Assembly: GCA_039928615.1 (NCBI GenBank)
Contig: JBDSSS010000096.1
Location: 1-44,229 of the forward strand
DNA length: 44,229 bases
Direction of reading: 5' to 3'
Source: JBDSSS01 sp039928615
GTDB taxonomy: Bacteria > Actinomycetota > Actinomycetes > Actinomycetales > Dermatophilaceae
Positions 32,235-41,209 of this stretch are shown piece by piece (position 1 is the stretch's first letter; each line of letters begins with the position of its first letter). The notes below the pieces were generated by a model. The model searched no databases. It had not been told where the DNA came from and saw only the letters and a program-made list of their open reading frames with translations. The translations under genes and the position numbers were made by a program.

Positions 32235-33803
32235 TCAGGAGAAGTCGCGCAGGGCCCGGTTCTCGATGTCGCGGAGCACCTCGTCGGCGCTGCCGGCAGA
32301 GACCTCGCCGGTGCGGCGGGCCTCGAGGACGAGCTGCCGCTCGATGTCACTGGCCCGGCTCAGCAGCGACTCGAGCGCCCGGCCGCGCTGCTCGGTCTCC
32401 TCGCTGCCGTCGCCGGAGCGGGCCCGGTCCATCGTCCGCTGCGCGGTGAGGTAGCCCTCGTACTGCGCGACGGCGGCCTCCCGGACGTCCTCGTCGGCGT
32501 CGGGGGAGCGCTCCCGGATCTCCTCGAGGGCGGCCTCGCTCGCCCGCAGGCGCAGGCCGGAGATCTCCTTGGCCTCGTCGGCGTCGCTGCCGACGCCGAG
32601 GAACTTCGTCAGCGGGGTGAGCGTCAGGCCCTGCACGACGAGGGTGAGCAGGACGGCGACGAGGGCGACGGCCACGATCTCGTCGTGGTTGGGCAGTGGC
32701 CCGCCGGAGGAGACGACGGTGGGCAGGGCGAGGGCGGTCGCCACGGTGACGACCCCGCGCATGCCGGCCCACGACACGACGGCGGACTCCCGCCAGCCGG
32801 TCGGCACGGGCAGGTCCTTGCGGCGGGCGCGCAGCCGGCCGATCCAGGCGCCGGGGAAGATCCAGGCGGCCCGGAAGACGACGAGCGTCGCGACGACGAG
32901 CAGGGACAGCATGATGGTGTGCTCGTCGACTGCGGTCGACCGGATGACCGCGACGAGCTCGAAGCCGAGCAGGGCGAAGACGAGGCTCGTGATGAGGAAG
33001 TCGGCGTAGGACCAGACGGCCCGGCCGAGCAGCCAGCCACCGCTCGTCGTCGCGTCGTGGGCGTAGGTGCGCAGGTAGAGCCCGAGGACGAGGACCGCGA
33101 GCACTCCTGACCCGTTGACGTGCTCGGCGCCGACGTAGGCGACGAAGGGCACGAGCACGGTGACGGTCGTCTCGGCATACCCGTCGTGGATCCGGGACAG
33201 CACGACCTTCGCGACGTAGCCCAGGACGAGACCGGCGAGCACGCCCAGCACGACCGCCTCGACGAGCTCGAGGCCGACGTCGGAGACCGTGATGTCGCCG
33301 GTCACGGCGGCGACGATAGCCACCTTGTAGGCGACGAGGGCGGTCGCGTCGTTGAACATCCCCTCGCCCTCGAGGATCGTGACGAGCCGGTGGGGCAGCT
33401 TGAGCCGGCGGGCGACCGCCGTCGCCGCGACCGGGTCGGGCGGCGAGACCATCGCGCCGAGCACCCACGCGACCGACCACGGCAGACCGGAGGCGTGCGC
33501 GACGAACGCGACGACGCCGACCGTGGCGAGGGTGAGCCCGACGGCGAGGACGAAGACGGCTCCGGCGTGCTCACGGAACTCGTTGACCGTCGTGCGCTGG
33601 GTCGCGGCGAAGAGCAGTGGCGGCAGGACGACGGGGAGGATCAGCTCGGGATCGAGCGCGAGCTGGGTCGTCGGCGCGGCGAGGGCCAGCCCGAGCCCGA
33701 AGATCGTCAGCAGCACCGGCTGTGGGATCCGCACGCGGTCGGCGACAGGGGTCAGCAGGATGACGCCCAGCACGAGGACGACGGTCAGCACGAGTCCACT
33801 CAC
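32235..33803 (-). CDS. Na+/H+ antiporter, CPA1 (NhaP) family
   Basis: 522 residues with about 12 membrane helices and a charged cytoplasmic C-terminal tail of about 110 residues (ERSPDADEDVREAAV...). The ion-site motifs MVSPPDPVAATAV (Asp123) and EGEGMFNDATALVAYK (Asn151-Asp152) are those of CPA1 exchangers. It would push out Na+ (or K+) in exchange for protons. GTG 33803 lies six bases after TAGGGT with no ribosome site, so it is probably leaderless. Divergent from the RibD-type reductase gene. Confidence 0.93.
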   Translation of the reverse strand: MSGLVLTVVLVLGVILLTPVADRVRIPQPVLLTIFGLGLALAAPTTQLALDPELILPVVLPPLLFAATQRTTVNEFREHAGAVFVLAVGLTLATVGVVAFVAHASGLPWSVAWVLGAMVSPPDPVAATAVARRLKLPHRLVTILEGEGMFNDATALVAYKVAIVAAVTGDITVSDVGLELVEAVVLGVLAGLVLGYVAKVVLSRIHDGYAETTVTVLVPFVAYVGAEHVNGSGVLAVLVLGLYLRTYAHDATTSGGWLLGRAVWSYADFLITSLVFALLGFELVAVIRSTAVDEHTIMLSLLVVATLVVFRAAWIFPGAWIGRLRARRKDLPVPTGWRESAVVSWAGMRGVVTVATALALPTVVSSGGPLPNHDEIVAVALVAVLLTLVVQGLTLTPLTKFLGVGSDADEAKEISGLRLRASEAALEEIRERSPDADEDVREAAVAQYEGYLTAQRTMDRARSGDGSEETEQRGRALESLLSRASDIERQLVLEARRTGEVSAGSADEVLRDIENRALRDFS

Positions 33804-33809
33804 GATCGC

Positions 33810-33815
33810 ACCCTA
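33810..33815 (-). promoter_or_regulatory. Candidate -10 box TAGGGT of the antiporter gene
   Basis: Minus-strand TAGGGT six bases before GTG 33803. A plus-strand TAGGGT for the divergent gene lies 18 bases away. Confidence 0.45.
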
Positions 33816-33833
33816 GCCGGGGGTGGCGAGCCC

Positions 33834-33839
33834 TAGGGT
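33834..33839 (+). promoter_or_regulatory. Candidate -10 box TAGGGT of the RibD-type reductase gene
   Basis: Lies 32 bases before ATG 33872, leaving a leader with AAAGGGCAGGA as ribosome site. Confidence 0.4.
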
Positions 33840-33871
33840 GGGGCCGCGGGGTACCGGACAAAGGGCAGGAC

Positions 33872-34432
33872 ATGGGACGACTCGTCTACACCACCATCGC
33901 GTCATTCGACGGCTACGTGGCTGACGCCGACGGCAACTTCGACTGGGCCGGGCCCGACGACGAGGTGCACGCCTTCGTCAACGACCTCGAGCGCCCCGTC
34001 GGCACCTACCTGTGCGGCCGCGGCCTCTACGAGACGATGGTCTACTGGGAGACCGCCCCCACCGACGACCCGGCCGGGTCCGTGCTCGACGACTACGCGC
34101 AGATCTGGCAGTCGGCGCAGAAGGTCGTCTACTCGAGCACCCTCGGGGCGGCCGCGAGCGCACGCACCCGGGTGGAGCGGGCCTTCGACCCCGAGCAGGT
34201 GCGGGCGATGGTCACCGCCGCCGATGCCGACGTCAGCGTCGGTGGACCCCGCCTGGCCGGCTACGCGTTGCAGTCCGGCCTCGTCTCGGAGATCCGCCTC
34301 TTCCTCGTCCCGGTCGTCATCGGCGGCGGGACCCGGGCCATGCCCGAGGGCTACCGCGTCGGTCTGGAGCTGCTCGAGGAGCGCCGGTTCACCGGCGGCA
34401 CCGTCTTCGTCCGGTATGCCGTCCGCCCCTGA
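33872..34432 (+). CDS. Dihydrofolate reductase family protein (RibD C-terminal domain)
   Basis: 186 residues. Starts with MGRLVYTTIASFDGYVADADGNFDW, the typical opening of stand-alone RibD_C/DHFR-like reductases, and holds LCGRGLYETM, DVSVGGPRLAGYAL and LFLVPVVIGGGTRAMP, which form the NADPH-binding Rossmann-like fold. It is not the DHFR of folate synthesis; the substrate is unknown. ATG 33872 follows AAAGGGCAGGA. Stands between the divergent antiporter gene and kbl, 88 bases upstream of kbl. Confidence 0.87.
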   Translation: MGRLVYTTIASFDGYVADADGNFDWAGPDDEVHAFVNDLERPVGTYLCGRGLYETMVYWETAPTDDPAGSVLDDYAQIWQSAQKVVYSSTLGAAASARTRVERAFDPEQVRAMVTAADADVSVGGPRLAGYALQSGLVSEIRLFLVPVVIGGGTRAMPEGYRVGLELLEERRFTGGTVFVRYAVRP

Positions 34433-34479
34433 GCCCGCCCACCACCTTCGGTCGCGGACGGCAACCGTCGCGAGCGGCA

Positions 34480-34485
34480 TACGCT
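34480..34485 (+). promoter_or_regulatory. Candidate -10 box TACGCT of kbl
   Basis: Within CGGCATACGCT, so one copy of the frequent octamer (34475-34482) overlaps it. The leader of about 30 bases carries GAAGGA before ATG 34521. Confidence 0.35.
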
Positions 34486-34520
34486 GGGGTCGCCAGACGC
34501 ACCCGACCTGAAGGACACCG

Positions 34521-35714
<1,194 letters not shown>

Positions 35715-35738
35715 CGCGATCGACTGAGCACGGACGGG

Positions 35739-35773
35739 TCCGGGCGGACCCCCACGAACAGGGCCCGCCCGGA
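35739..35773. terminator. Hairpin between convergent kbl and PPOX genes
   Basis: TCCGGGCGG (35739-35747) pairs with CCGCCCGGA (35765-35773); after one mismatch, CCC (35749-35751) pairs with GGG (35761-35763) around a nine-base loop. No T run; likely two-way terminator. Confidence 0.55.
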
Positions 35774-35793
35774 GGCGGTCGAACCAGGTCGGG

Positions 35794-36234
35794 TCAGGCA
35801 GAGGCCACGTCGGTCCGCTCGTGCAGCCACGGGCGGGTCAGGTCGAAGCGGCGGCCGGTGATCTCGTCGACGGCGATGGCCACGACGCAGAACTTCGGGG
35901 TGTCGACCCAGGGCCGGAGCGGGAGCGACTCGATGACGTCCTTCTCCCGGCCGTGCAGCTCGCGGGCCATGCCCCGGACGACGACGCTCGTCGCGTGCTC
36001 GGCGGTGATCTCGTCGATCTCGAAGGCGGAGTCGGCGTTCATCGTCACGCCGAGAAGCTTGCTGCCCTCCGCCGTCATGAAGAGCAGGCGCTCCCGATCG
36101 ATCGCGTAGTTGATCGGCGTGATGTGGACCTCGCCGGCCAGGTGGTAGGCGAGTCGGCCGAACTCGTGTGAGCGCAGGAACTGCCACGACTCCTCCGGAT
36201 GGAGGATGTGGACGGGGCTGTCGTGGTCGGACAT
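35794..36234 (-). CDS. Pyridoxamine 5'-phosphate oxidase family protein
   Basis: 146 residues, a split-barrel flavin-binding fold of the Pyridox_ox_2 type. The opening HPEESWQFLRSHEFGRLAYHLAGEVHITPINYAIDRERLLFMTAEGSKL and EIDEI...SVVVRGMAREL are typical. Members bind FMN or F420 and reduce various substrates; this one is not the vitamin B6 enzyme PdxH by size and motifs. ATG 36234 lies five bases after AAAGGTGG; GTG 36243 upstream is less likely. Divergent from nadE across a region with a perfect TACTAC/GTAGTA operator-like repeat. Confidence 0.85.
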   Translation of the reverse strand: MSDHDSPVHILHPEESWQFLRSHEFGRLAYHLAGEVHITPINYAIDRERLLFMTAEGSKLLGVTMNADSAFEIDEITAEHATSVVVRGMARELHGREKDVIESLPLRPWVDTPKFCVVAIAVDEITGRRFDLTRPWLHERTDVASA

Positions 36235-36284
36235 GGTCGCCACCTTTCGGGAGTCGGTTGGCGCGGACCGCGAGCCGATCCGGC

Positions 36285-36301
36285 TACTACAAATCGTAGT
36301 A
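36285..36301. promoter_or_regulatory. Operator-like inverted repeat TACTAC-N5-GTAGTA
   Basis: TACTAC (36285-36290) and GTAGTA (36296-36301) are perfect inverted repeats five bases apart. The site overlaps a plus-strand -10-like TAGTAT (36297-36302, toward nadE) and a minus-strand TACGAT (36298-36293, toward the PPOX gene). It resembles the TACTAC...GTAGTA half-sites of BlaI/CopY-type repressors, but none is coded here. Confidence 0.55.
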
Positions 36302-36371
36302 TCATCGCGCGGGCGCGTCCCAGGTTTGCGACCGGAGTCACGCCGGCCACCCGATGCGATTGACTGTCGCC

Positions 36372-38417
36372 ATGGACTTCTTCAGCGCCTACCGACACGG
36401 GTTCGCGCGCGTCGCCGCCACGACCCTGCCGATCGCCGCGGCCGACCCGGAGCGCAACGCCGACGCCGTCATCGCCTCGGTGCGCGCCCTGCACGGCGAT
36501 GGCGTGGCGCTCGCCCTCTATCCCGAGCTGTGCCTGTCGGGCTACGCCATCGACGACCTGCTGCTCCAGGACCCGCTCCTCGACGCGGTCGAGAGCGCCC
36601 TGGCCCGGATCGCCGAGGCCACCGCCGACCTGCGGCCGATCATCGTGGTCGGCGCCCCGCTCGCCAAGGGCAACCGGCTCTACAACTGCGCCGTCGTCAT
36701 CCACCGCGGCGAGATCATCGGGGCCGCGCCAAAGGCCTACCTGCCGACCTACCGGGAGTTCTACGAGCGGCGCCACTTCGCCCCGGGCGACGACCAGCGC
36801 GGCGAGGTCCTCGAGGCGGCAGGCCACCGCTTCCCCTTCGGCACCGACCTGCTCTTCCGGGCGAGCGACCTGCCCGGGCTCGTCGTCCACGCCGAGGTCT
36901 GCGAGGACATGTGGGTGCCGGTCCCGCCGAGCGCCGAGGCGGCGCTGGCCGGGGCGACGGTCCTGGTCAACCTGTCCGGCTCGCCGATCACCGTCGCCAA
37001 GGCCGACGACCGGCACCTGCTCTGCCGCAGCGCCTCGGCCCGCTGCCTCGCTGCCTACCTCTACGCCGCCGCCGGCGAGGGGGAGAGCTCGACCGACCTC
37101 TCCTGGGACGGGCAGACGATGGTCTACGAGAACGGCGTGCTGCTCGCCGAGACCGAGCGCTTCCCCGAGGGCGCGCGCTCCTCCGTGGCCGACCTCGACC
37201 TGGACCTGCTCCGCCAGGAGCGCCAGCGGCAGGGCACGTTCGACGACAACCGGCGCACCCACGCGGCCCGCACCGGGGAGTTCCGCACCGTCGAGCTGAC
37301 CCTCGACCCGCCGACCGGCGACATCGGACTGCGCCGCAAGGTCGACCGCTTCCCCTTCGTCCCTGACGACGCGGCCCGGCTCGCGCTCGACTGCTACGAG
37401 GCCTACAACATCCAGGTCTCCGGGCTCGAGCAGCGGCTGCGCGCCATCGGACAGCCGAAGGTCGCCATCGGCGTGAGCGGCGGGCTCGACAGCACCCAGG
37501 CCCTCATCGTCGCCGCCAAGGCGATGGACCGGCTCGGACGGCCGCGCACCGACATCCTCGCCTTCACGATGCCCGGCTTCGCGACGAGCGACCACACGAA
37601 GACGAACGCGATCGAGCTGATGGAGTCGCTCGAGGTGACGTGGGAGGAGCTCGACATCCGGCCCGCCGCGACCTCGATGCTCGCGGCGATGGACCACCCC
37701 TTCGGCCGGGGCGAGGAGGTCTACGACGTCACCTTCGAGAACGTCCAGGCCGGCCTGCGCACCGACTACCTCTTCCGGATCGCCAACCAGCGCGGCGGGA
37801 TCGTCCTCGGCACGGGGGACCTCTCCGAGCTTGCTCTCGGCTGGTGCACCTACGGCGTCGGTGACCAGATGTCGCACTACGCGGTCAACACCGGCATCCC
37901 GAAGACGCTGATGCAGCACCTGATCCGCTGGGTCGTCTCCTCGGGACAGTTCCCGGACCGGGTCGGCGCCACCCTCACGTCGGTGCTCGACACGGAGATC
38001 ACCCCCGAGCTCGTCCCGGCGAAGGAGGGGGAGCGGCCCCAGAGCACCGAGGCCAAGATCGGGCCCTACTCGCTGCAGGACTTCACCCTCTTCCACGTGT
38101 TGCGCCGCGGCTACCGCCCCTCCAAGATCGCCTTCCTGTCCTGGCACGCGTGGCACGACGCCGAGGCGGGCGAGTGGCCCGCCGGCTATCCGGACGCCGA
38201 GCGGACGGCATACGACCTCGCGACGATCCGCGGCTGGCTGGAGCTGTTCGTCCGGCGCTACTTCGCCAACCAGTTCAAGCGCTCGGCGCTGCCCAACGGT
38301 CCGAAGGTCGTCGCCGGCGGCTCGCTGTCACCGCGAGGTGACTGGCGGATGCCGTCGGACGTCAGCGCCGCCGCCTGGCTCGACGAGCTCGACGCCAACG
38401 TCCCGGACGGTGACTGA
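36372..38417 (+). CDS. nadE: Glutamine-dependent NAD(+) synthase
   Basis: 681 residues, two domains. The N-terminal nitrilase-type glutaminase has Glu52, Lys121 and the nucleophile Cys177 (HAEVCEDMWVP); the C-terminal ammonia-using synthetase has the ATP P-loop VAIGVSGGLDSTQALI, FENVQAGLRTDYLFRIANQ and GTGDLSELALGWCTYGVGDQMSHY. It makes NAD+ from deamido-NAD+, ATP and glutamine, the last step of NAD synthesis. Very close in sequence to M. tuberculosis NadE, which fixes the start at ATG 36372 (MDFFSAYRHGFARVAA) rather than ATG 36354. No clear ribosome site. Ends three-to-seven bases from the convergent permease gene. Confidence 0.96.
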   Translation: MDFFSAYRHGFARVAATTLPIAAADPERNADAVIASVRALHGDGVALALYPELCLSGYAIDDLLLQDPLLDAVESALARIAEATADLRPIIVVGAPLAKGNRLYNCAVVIHRGEIIGAAPKAYLPTYREFYERRHFAPGDDQRGEVLEAAGHRFPFGTDLLFRASDLPGLVVHAEVCEDMWVPVPPSAEAALAGATVLVNLSGSPITVAKADDRHLLCRSASARCLAAYLYAAAGEGESSTDLSWDGQTMVYENGVLLAETERFPEGARSSVADLDLDLLRQERQRQGTFDDNRRTHAARTGEFRTVELTLDPPTGDIGLRRKVDRFPFVPDDAARLALDCYEAYNIQVSGLEQRLRAIGQPKVAIGVSGGLDSTQALIVAAKAMDRLGRPRTDILAFTMPGFATSDHTKTNAIELMESLEVTWEELDIRPAATSMLAAMDHPFGRGEEVYDVTFENVQAGLRTDYLFRIANQRGGIVLGTGDLSELALGWCTYGVGDQMSHYAVNTGIPKTLMQHLIRWVVSSGQFPDRVGATLTSVLDTEITPELVPAKEGERPQSTEAKIGPYSLQDFTLFHVLRRGYRPSKIAFLSWHAWHDAEAGEWPAGYPDAERTAYDLATIRGWLELFVRRYFANQFKRSALPNGPKVVAGGSLSPRGDWRMPSDVSAAAWLDELDANVPDGD

Positions 38418-38426
38418 CGGGCGTCA
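38415..38426. terminator. Stop-codon palindrome between nadE and the permease gene
   Basis: TGAC-GGGC-GTCA: the two facing TGA stops form the arms. Very short; part of the recurring pattern only. Confidence 0.25.
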
Positions 38427-39905
38427 CCCCTGCCGGACCGACTCCTTGGCGGGTTCGTCGGTCGCGAGCTTGCTGTGGTGTCGCGAGTAGGTGAAGTAGA
38501 TGATGAAGCCGAGGCCCATCCAGACGACGAAACGAATCCACGTCTCGACGCTGAGGTTGAGCACGAGGTAGAAGCAGAAGGCCGCCGAGAGCCACGGGAC
38601 GACGGGGTTGCCCGGCACCGTGAAGGACCGCTTGAGGTCGGGGCGGCGCTTGCGCAGGATCGGGATGGCGAGCGAGACGAGCATGAATGCCGTCAGCGTC
38701 CCGATGTTGACCATCTCCTCCAGCTTGCCGATCGGCGTGAGCGAAGCGATGAGGGCCACGACGGCGCCGATGATGAGCGTGAGGCGGACGGGCGTGCCCG
38801 TGTTGGGGTTGGTCCGGCCGAGGCTCGCCGGGATGAGGCGGTCGCGGCTCATCGCGAACGTCACGCGGGTGGCGCCGATGATGAGGGTCATCACGACGGT
38901 CGTCAGCCCGGCCACAGCGCCGGCCGAGACGAGGGTCGCGTAGCCGTCCTTCCCGACGGCGGTGAAGGCCGACGCGAGGGCCGCCTTCTCGTCGATCGTG
39001 TCGTAGCGCTGCATGCCGGTGAGCACGAGCGACACGGCGACGTAGAGGACGGTGCAGATGGCGAGCGACCCGAGGATGCCGCGGGGCAGGTCGCGCTGCG
39101 GGTTCTCGGCCTCCTCCGCGGTCGTTGCGACGACGTCGAAGCCGATGTAGGCGAAGAAGACGATGGCGGCGCCCGCCATGATGCCCATCACGCCGAACGT
39201 CGCCGGCGTCATCCCGGTGAGCAGCTGGAGCAGCGGGGTGGTCAGGCCCTCGGCCGCCTTGCCCGGCTGGGACGGCGGGATGAACGGCGACCAGTTGTCC
39301 CGGTTGACGAAGCCGATGCCGGCGATGATGACGAACAGCACGATGAAGAGCTTGACGCCGACGAGCACGAGGTTGACGCGCAGCGACTCCTTGATGCCCT
39401 TGGCGATGAGCAGGGTGAGGGCGGCGACGAGCAGGAAGGCGGGCAGGTCGACGTGCGAGCCGGGCCCGACCGACTCCGGCCAGGTGACCCCGAGCTGTTG
39501 GAGCAGGGTGACGAGGTACTGCGACCAGCCCTGGGCGACGACGCTCGCGCCGAGCATCAGCTCGAGCAGCAGGTCCCAGCCGATGATCCACGCGACGATC
39601 TCGCCGAGCGTGGCGTAGGAGAAGGTGTAGGCCGACCCGGAGATCGGCACGGTCGATGCGAACTCGGCGTAGCAGAGCGCGGCGAGCCCGCAGACGACGG
39701 CGCCGAGGACGAACGACAGCACGATGGAGGGGCCGGCATACTCCTTGGCGGCCTTGCCGGTGACGGTGAAGATGCCGGCACCGATGATCACGCCGATCCC
39801 GAAGACCGTGAGGTCGAGCGCCGTGAGGCGACGTTTCAGCTGGTGGTCGGCTTCGTCCGCGGCAGCCAGCGACTGCTCGATCGACTTGGTGCGAAACAGG
39901 TTCAT
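38424..39905 (-). CDS. Amino acid permease, APC superfamily (cationic amino acid transporter-like)
   Basis: 493 residues, 12 or more membrane helices. The opening LKRRLTALDLTVFGIGVIIGAGIFTVTGKAA holds the GIGxIIGAGIF substrate/sodium-site motif on helix 1; FFAYIGFDVVATTAEEAENPQRDLPRGI is the helix 6-7 region typical of the CAT branch; helices near the end are followed by a short basic tail. It would take up an amino acid by exchange or proton symport; specificity is not readable. ATG 39905 follows GGAGG at five bases; a TAGTTT -10-like box lies at 39951-39946. Confidence 0.92.
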   Translation of the reverse strand: MNLFRTKSIEQSLAAADEADHQLKRRLTALDLTVFGIGVIIGAGIFTVTGKAAKEYAGPSIVLSFVLGAVVCGLAALCYAEFASTVPISGSAYTFSYATLGEIVAWIIGWDLLLELMLGASVVAQGWSQYLVTLLQQLGVTWPESVGPGSHVDLPAFLLVAALTLLIAKGIKESLRVNLVLVGVKLFIVLFVIIAGIGFVNRDNWSPFIPPSQPGKAAEGLTTPLLQLLTGMTPATFGVMGIMAGAAIVFFAYIGFDVVATTAEEAENPQRDLPRGILGSLAICTVLYVAVSLVLTGMQRYDTIDEKAALASAFTAVGKDGYATLVSAGAVAGLTTVVMTLIIGATRVTFAMSRDRLIPASLGRTNPNTGTPVRLTLIIGAVVALIASLTPIGKLEEMVNIGTLTAFMLVSLAIPILRKRRPDLKRSFTVPGNPVVPWLSAAFCFYLVLNLSVETWIRFVVWMGLGFIIYFTYSRHHSKLATDEPAKESVRQG

Positions 39906-39945
39906 CCTGACCTCCGGGTGGACGCCGACTGGGTGGGTGCGACCC

Positions 39946-39951
39946 AAACTA
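39946..39951 (-). promoter_or_regulatory. Candidate -10 box TAGTTT of the amino acid permease gene
   Basis: Minus strand, 40 bases before ATG 39905. Would give a leader of about 35 bases with GGAGG. Confidence 0.35.
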
Positions 39952-40021
39952 GACCTGCCGGGACCCCTTGCGGCGGCCGAGGATTCGACCTCTTTCGGGA
40001 CCGGCCGAGGCGTGGCGCATC

Positions 40022-40054
40022 CACCTCACTGCCACCTCTCAGTCACCTCTCAGG
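40022..40054. repeat. Three tandem 11-base units upstream of the permease promoter
   Basis: CACCTCACTGC, CACCTCTCAGT and CACCTCTCAGG follow each other without gaps. The 11-base period puts each unit on the same face of the helix, as for an activator or cooperative repressor site about 70-100 bases before the candidate -10 box. Confidence 0.5.
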
Positions 40055-40071
40055 AAGTATCGAGGAGACGC

Positions 40072-40878
40072 TCAGGATCGAGGCCAGATCGGCCCGGTGT
40101 CGTCGGATCGGCGGCGCCGGCGCCGGTCCTCGCTCTCGTAGATCGACTCGCCGCCCGACCGGGGCCGGACGGGGATCGCGCGCGAGTAGGAGTCGAGCCG
40201 GTCCTGCACCGGGTTGTGGATGGGCGGCACGTCGGGATAGCCGTCGTCGTCGGTGTCATCGGCGGCGGCGGGGGGCGTGGGCTTACGGGGAGAGGGGGCC
40301 TCGCCGCGTGGGTCCGCGTCGTCGTCGTCCTCGGTGAAGGTGGCCCAGGCGTCCGCGGTGGTGTCGGGGTCGATGTGGAAGATCTCGGAGCAGATCGCCC
40401 GGTAGATGCGGTCGGAGTCGGGCACCCAGCTGACGACCCGCAGCGCCTGGTCCTGCCCGGCGCTCTCCATCACGAACCTGCCGTAGCCGAGCAGCTGGCC
40501 GGGAATGGTGCGCTGGTAGCTCATGTCCGTGACCTTCATCAGCGGCATCATCGCGACCTTGTGCGTGATCAGGCCGTAGCGCATGATCAGCCGCTTGTCG
40601 GTGGCGACGAACCAGTCGTGGCGCCACTCGAGCAGGCGCCAGGCGAGGCGGAGCGCGACGGCGAGGGCGAGCAGCCAGACGATGGTGCCGACGGACTGGG
40701 TCTTCGTCGTGAGGTTGGAGTCGATCCACGCGGCGAGCAGGAAGGCCCCGACGGTCGAGGCGACCGGCTCGATCTGCTTGGCCCAGTGGGCGTGCACGGC
40801 GGCGACGAGCCGCTCACCGGGCAGCAGGACCGGGGTCAGTCCGTGGGGGACCTTCCGGGTGCGTCCTCGCTGCGCCAT
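40072..40878 (-). CDS. PH domain-containing membrane protein (bPH2 type)
   Basis: 268 residues. Two hydrophobic segments at about 37-55 and 62-82 flank a short loop; a bacterial PH domain follows (WRHDWFVATDKRLIMRYGLITHKVAMMPLMKVTDMSYQRTIPGQLLGYGRFVMESAGQDQALRVVSWVPD). The C-terminal 90 residues are acidic, then Pro-rich, and end in a basic RRRRRR stretch; this part looks disordered. Function unknown; such proteins sit in the cell membrane. ATG 40878. The 55-residue membrane protein gene 24 bases upstream is likely in the same message. Confidence 0.87.
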   Translation of the reverse strand: MAQRGRTRKVPHGLTPVLLPGERLVAAVHAHWAKQIEPVASTVGAFLLAAWIDSNLTTKTQSVGTIVWLLALAVALRLAWRLLEWRHDWFVATDKRLIMRYGLITHKVAMMPLMKVTDMSYQRTIPGQLLGYGRFVMESAGQDQALRVVSWVPDSDRIYRAICSEIFHIDPDTTADAWATFTEDDDDADPRGEAPSPRKPTPPAAADDTDDDGYPDVPPIHNPVQDRLDSYSRAIPVRPRSGGESIYESEDRRRRRRSDDTGPIWPRS

Positions 40879-40902
40879 CGCGGGCCCGTCAACCCGACCG
40901 CA

Positions 40903-41070
40903 TCAGCGGCTGAGCAGCGAGTTGAAGAACTGGAGGATCGCGTTGAACCCGTCGACGATGACGCCCCAGATGTTGGCGACGATGTCCGCGGCCTTGTCGG
41001 GGGACGTGAAGATCGCATAGACGAAGAACGCGAGCACCACCCACAGGATGACCTTCTTCGCCTTGCTCAT
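40903..41070 (-). CDS. Small membrane protein, 55 residues
   Basis: MSKAKKVILWVVLAFFVYAI... continues with FTSPDKAADIVANIWGVIVDGFNAILQFFNSLLSR. A basic start and one strong membrane segment (about 8-24) are followed by an amphipathic helix. ATG 41070 has a good ribosome site GAGGAG eight bases upstream, codon use is normal for the region, and the gene is followed closely by the PH-domain gene. Similar short proteins are common in actinobacteria, as far as I recall, but have no known function. Confidence 0.8.
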   Translation of the reverse strand: MSKAKKVILWVVLAFFVYAIFTSPDKAADIVANIWGVIVDGFNAILQFFNSLLSR

Positions 41071-41197
41071 TCGTCGGTGCTCCTCGTCGCAGTGGCCGGG
41101 CTCGCTGACCGAGTCCCCGGCGCAGGGGTGGCCCTCAGTGTGCCCCAGCGCGGGAGTGGCGTGAGGGATGGGGCCCGCGTGTCGGGTGGGACGGCAG

Positions 41198-41203
41198 TAG
41201 TCT
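41198..41203 (+). promoter_or_regulatory. Candidate -10 box TAGTCT of the rsm22 gene
   Basis: Ends six bases before GTG 41210, the leaderless spacing. Confidence 0.45.
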
Positions 41204-41209
41204 CGCCCC

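Noticed and set aside
36075..38156. 693-codon minus-strand frame
   Set aside because: Antisense to nadE, which matches glutamine-dependent NAD synthase along its whole length.
39906..40071. Riboswitch upstream of the amino acid permease
   Set aside because: CTGAGAGGTG repeats on the minus strand recall glycine or TPP riboswitch pieces, but the other conserved blocks are missing and a normal promoter and ribosome site lie downstream of them.
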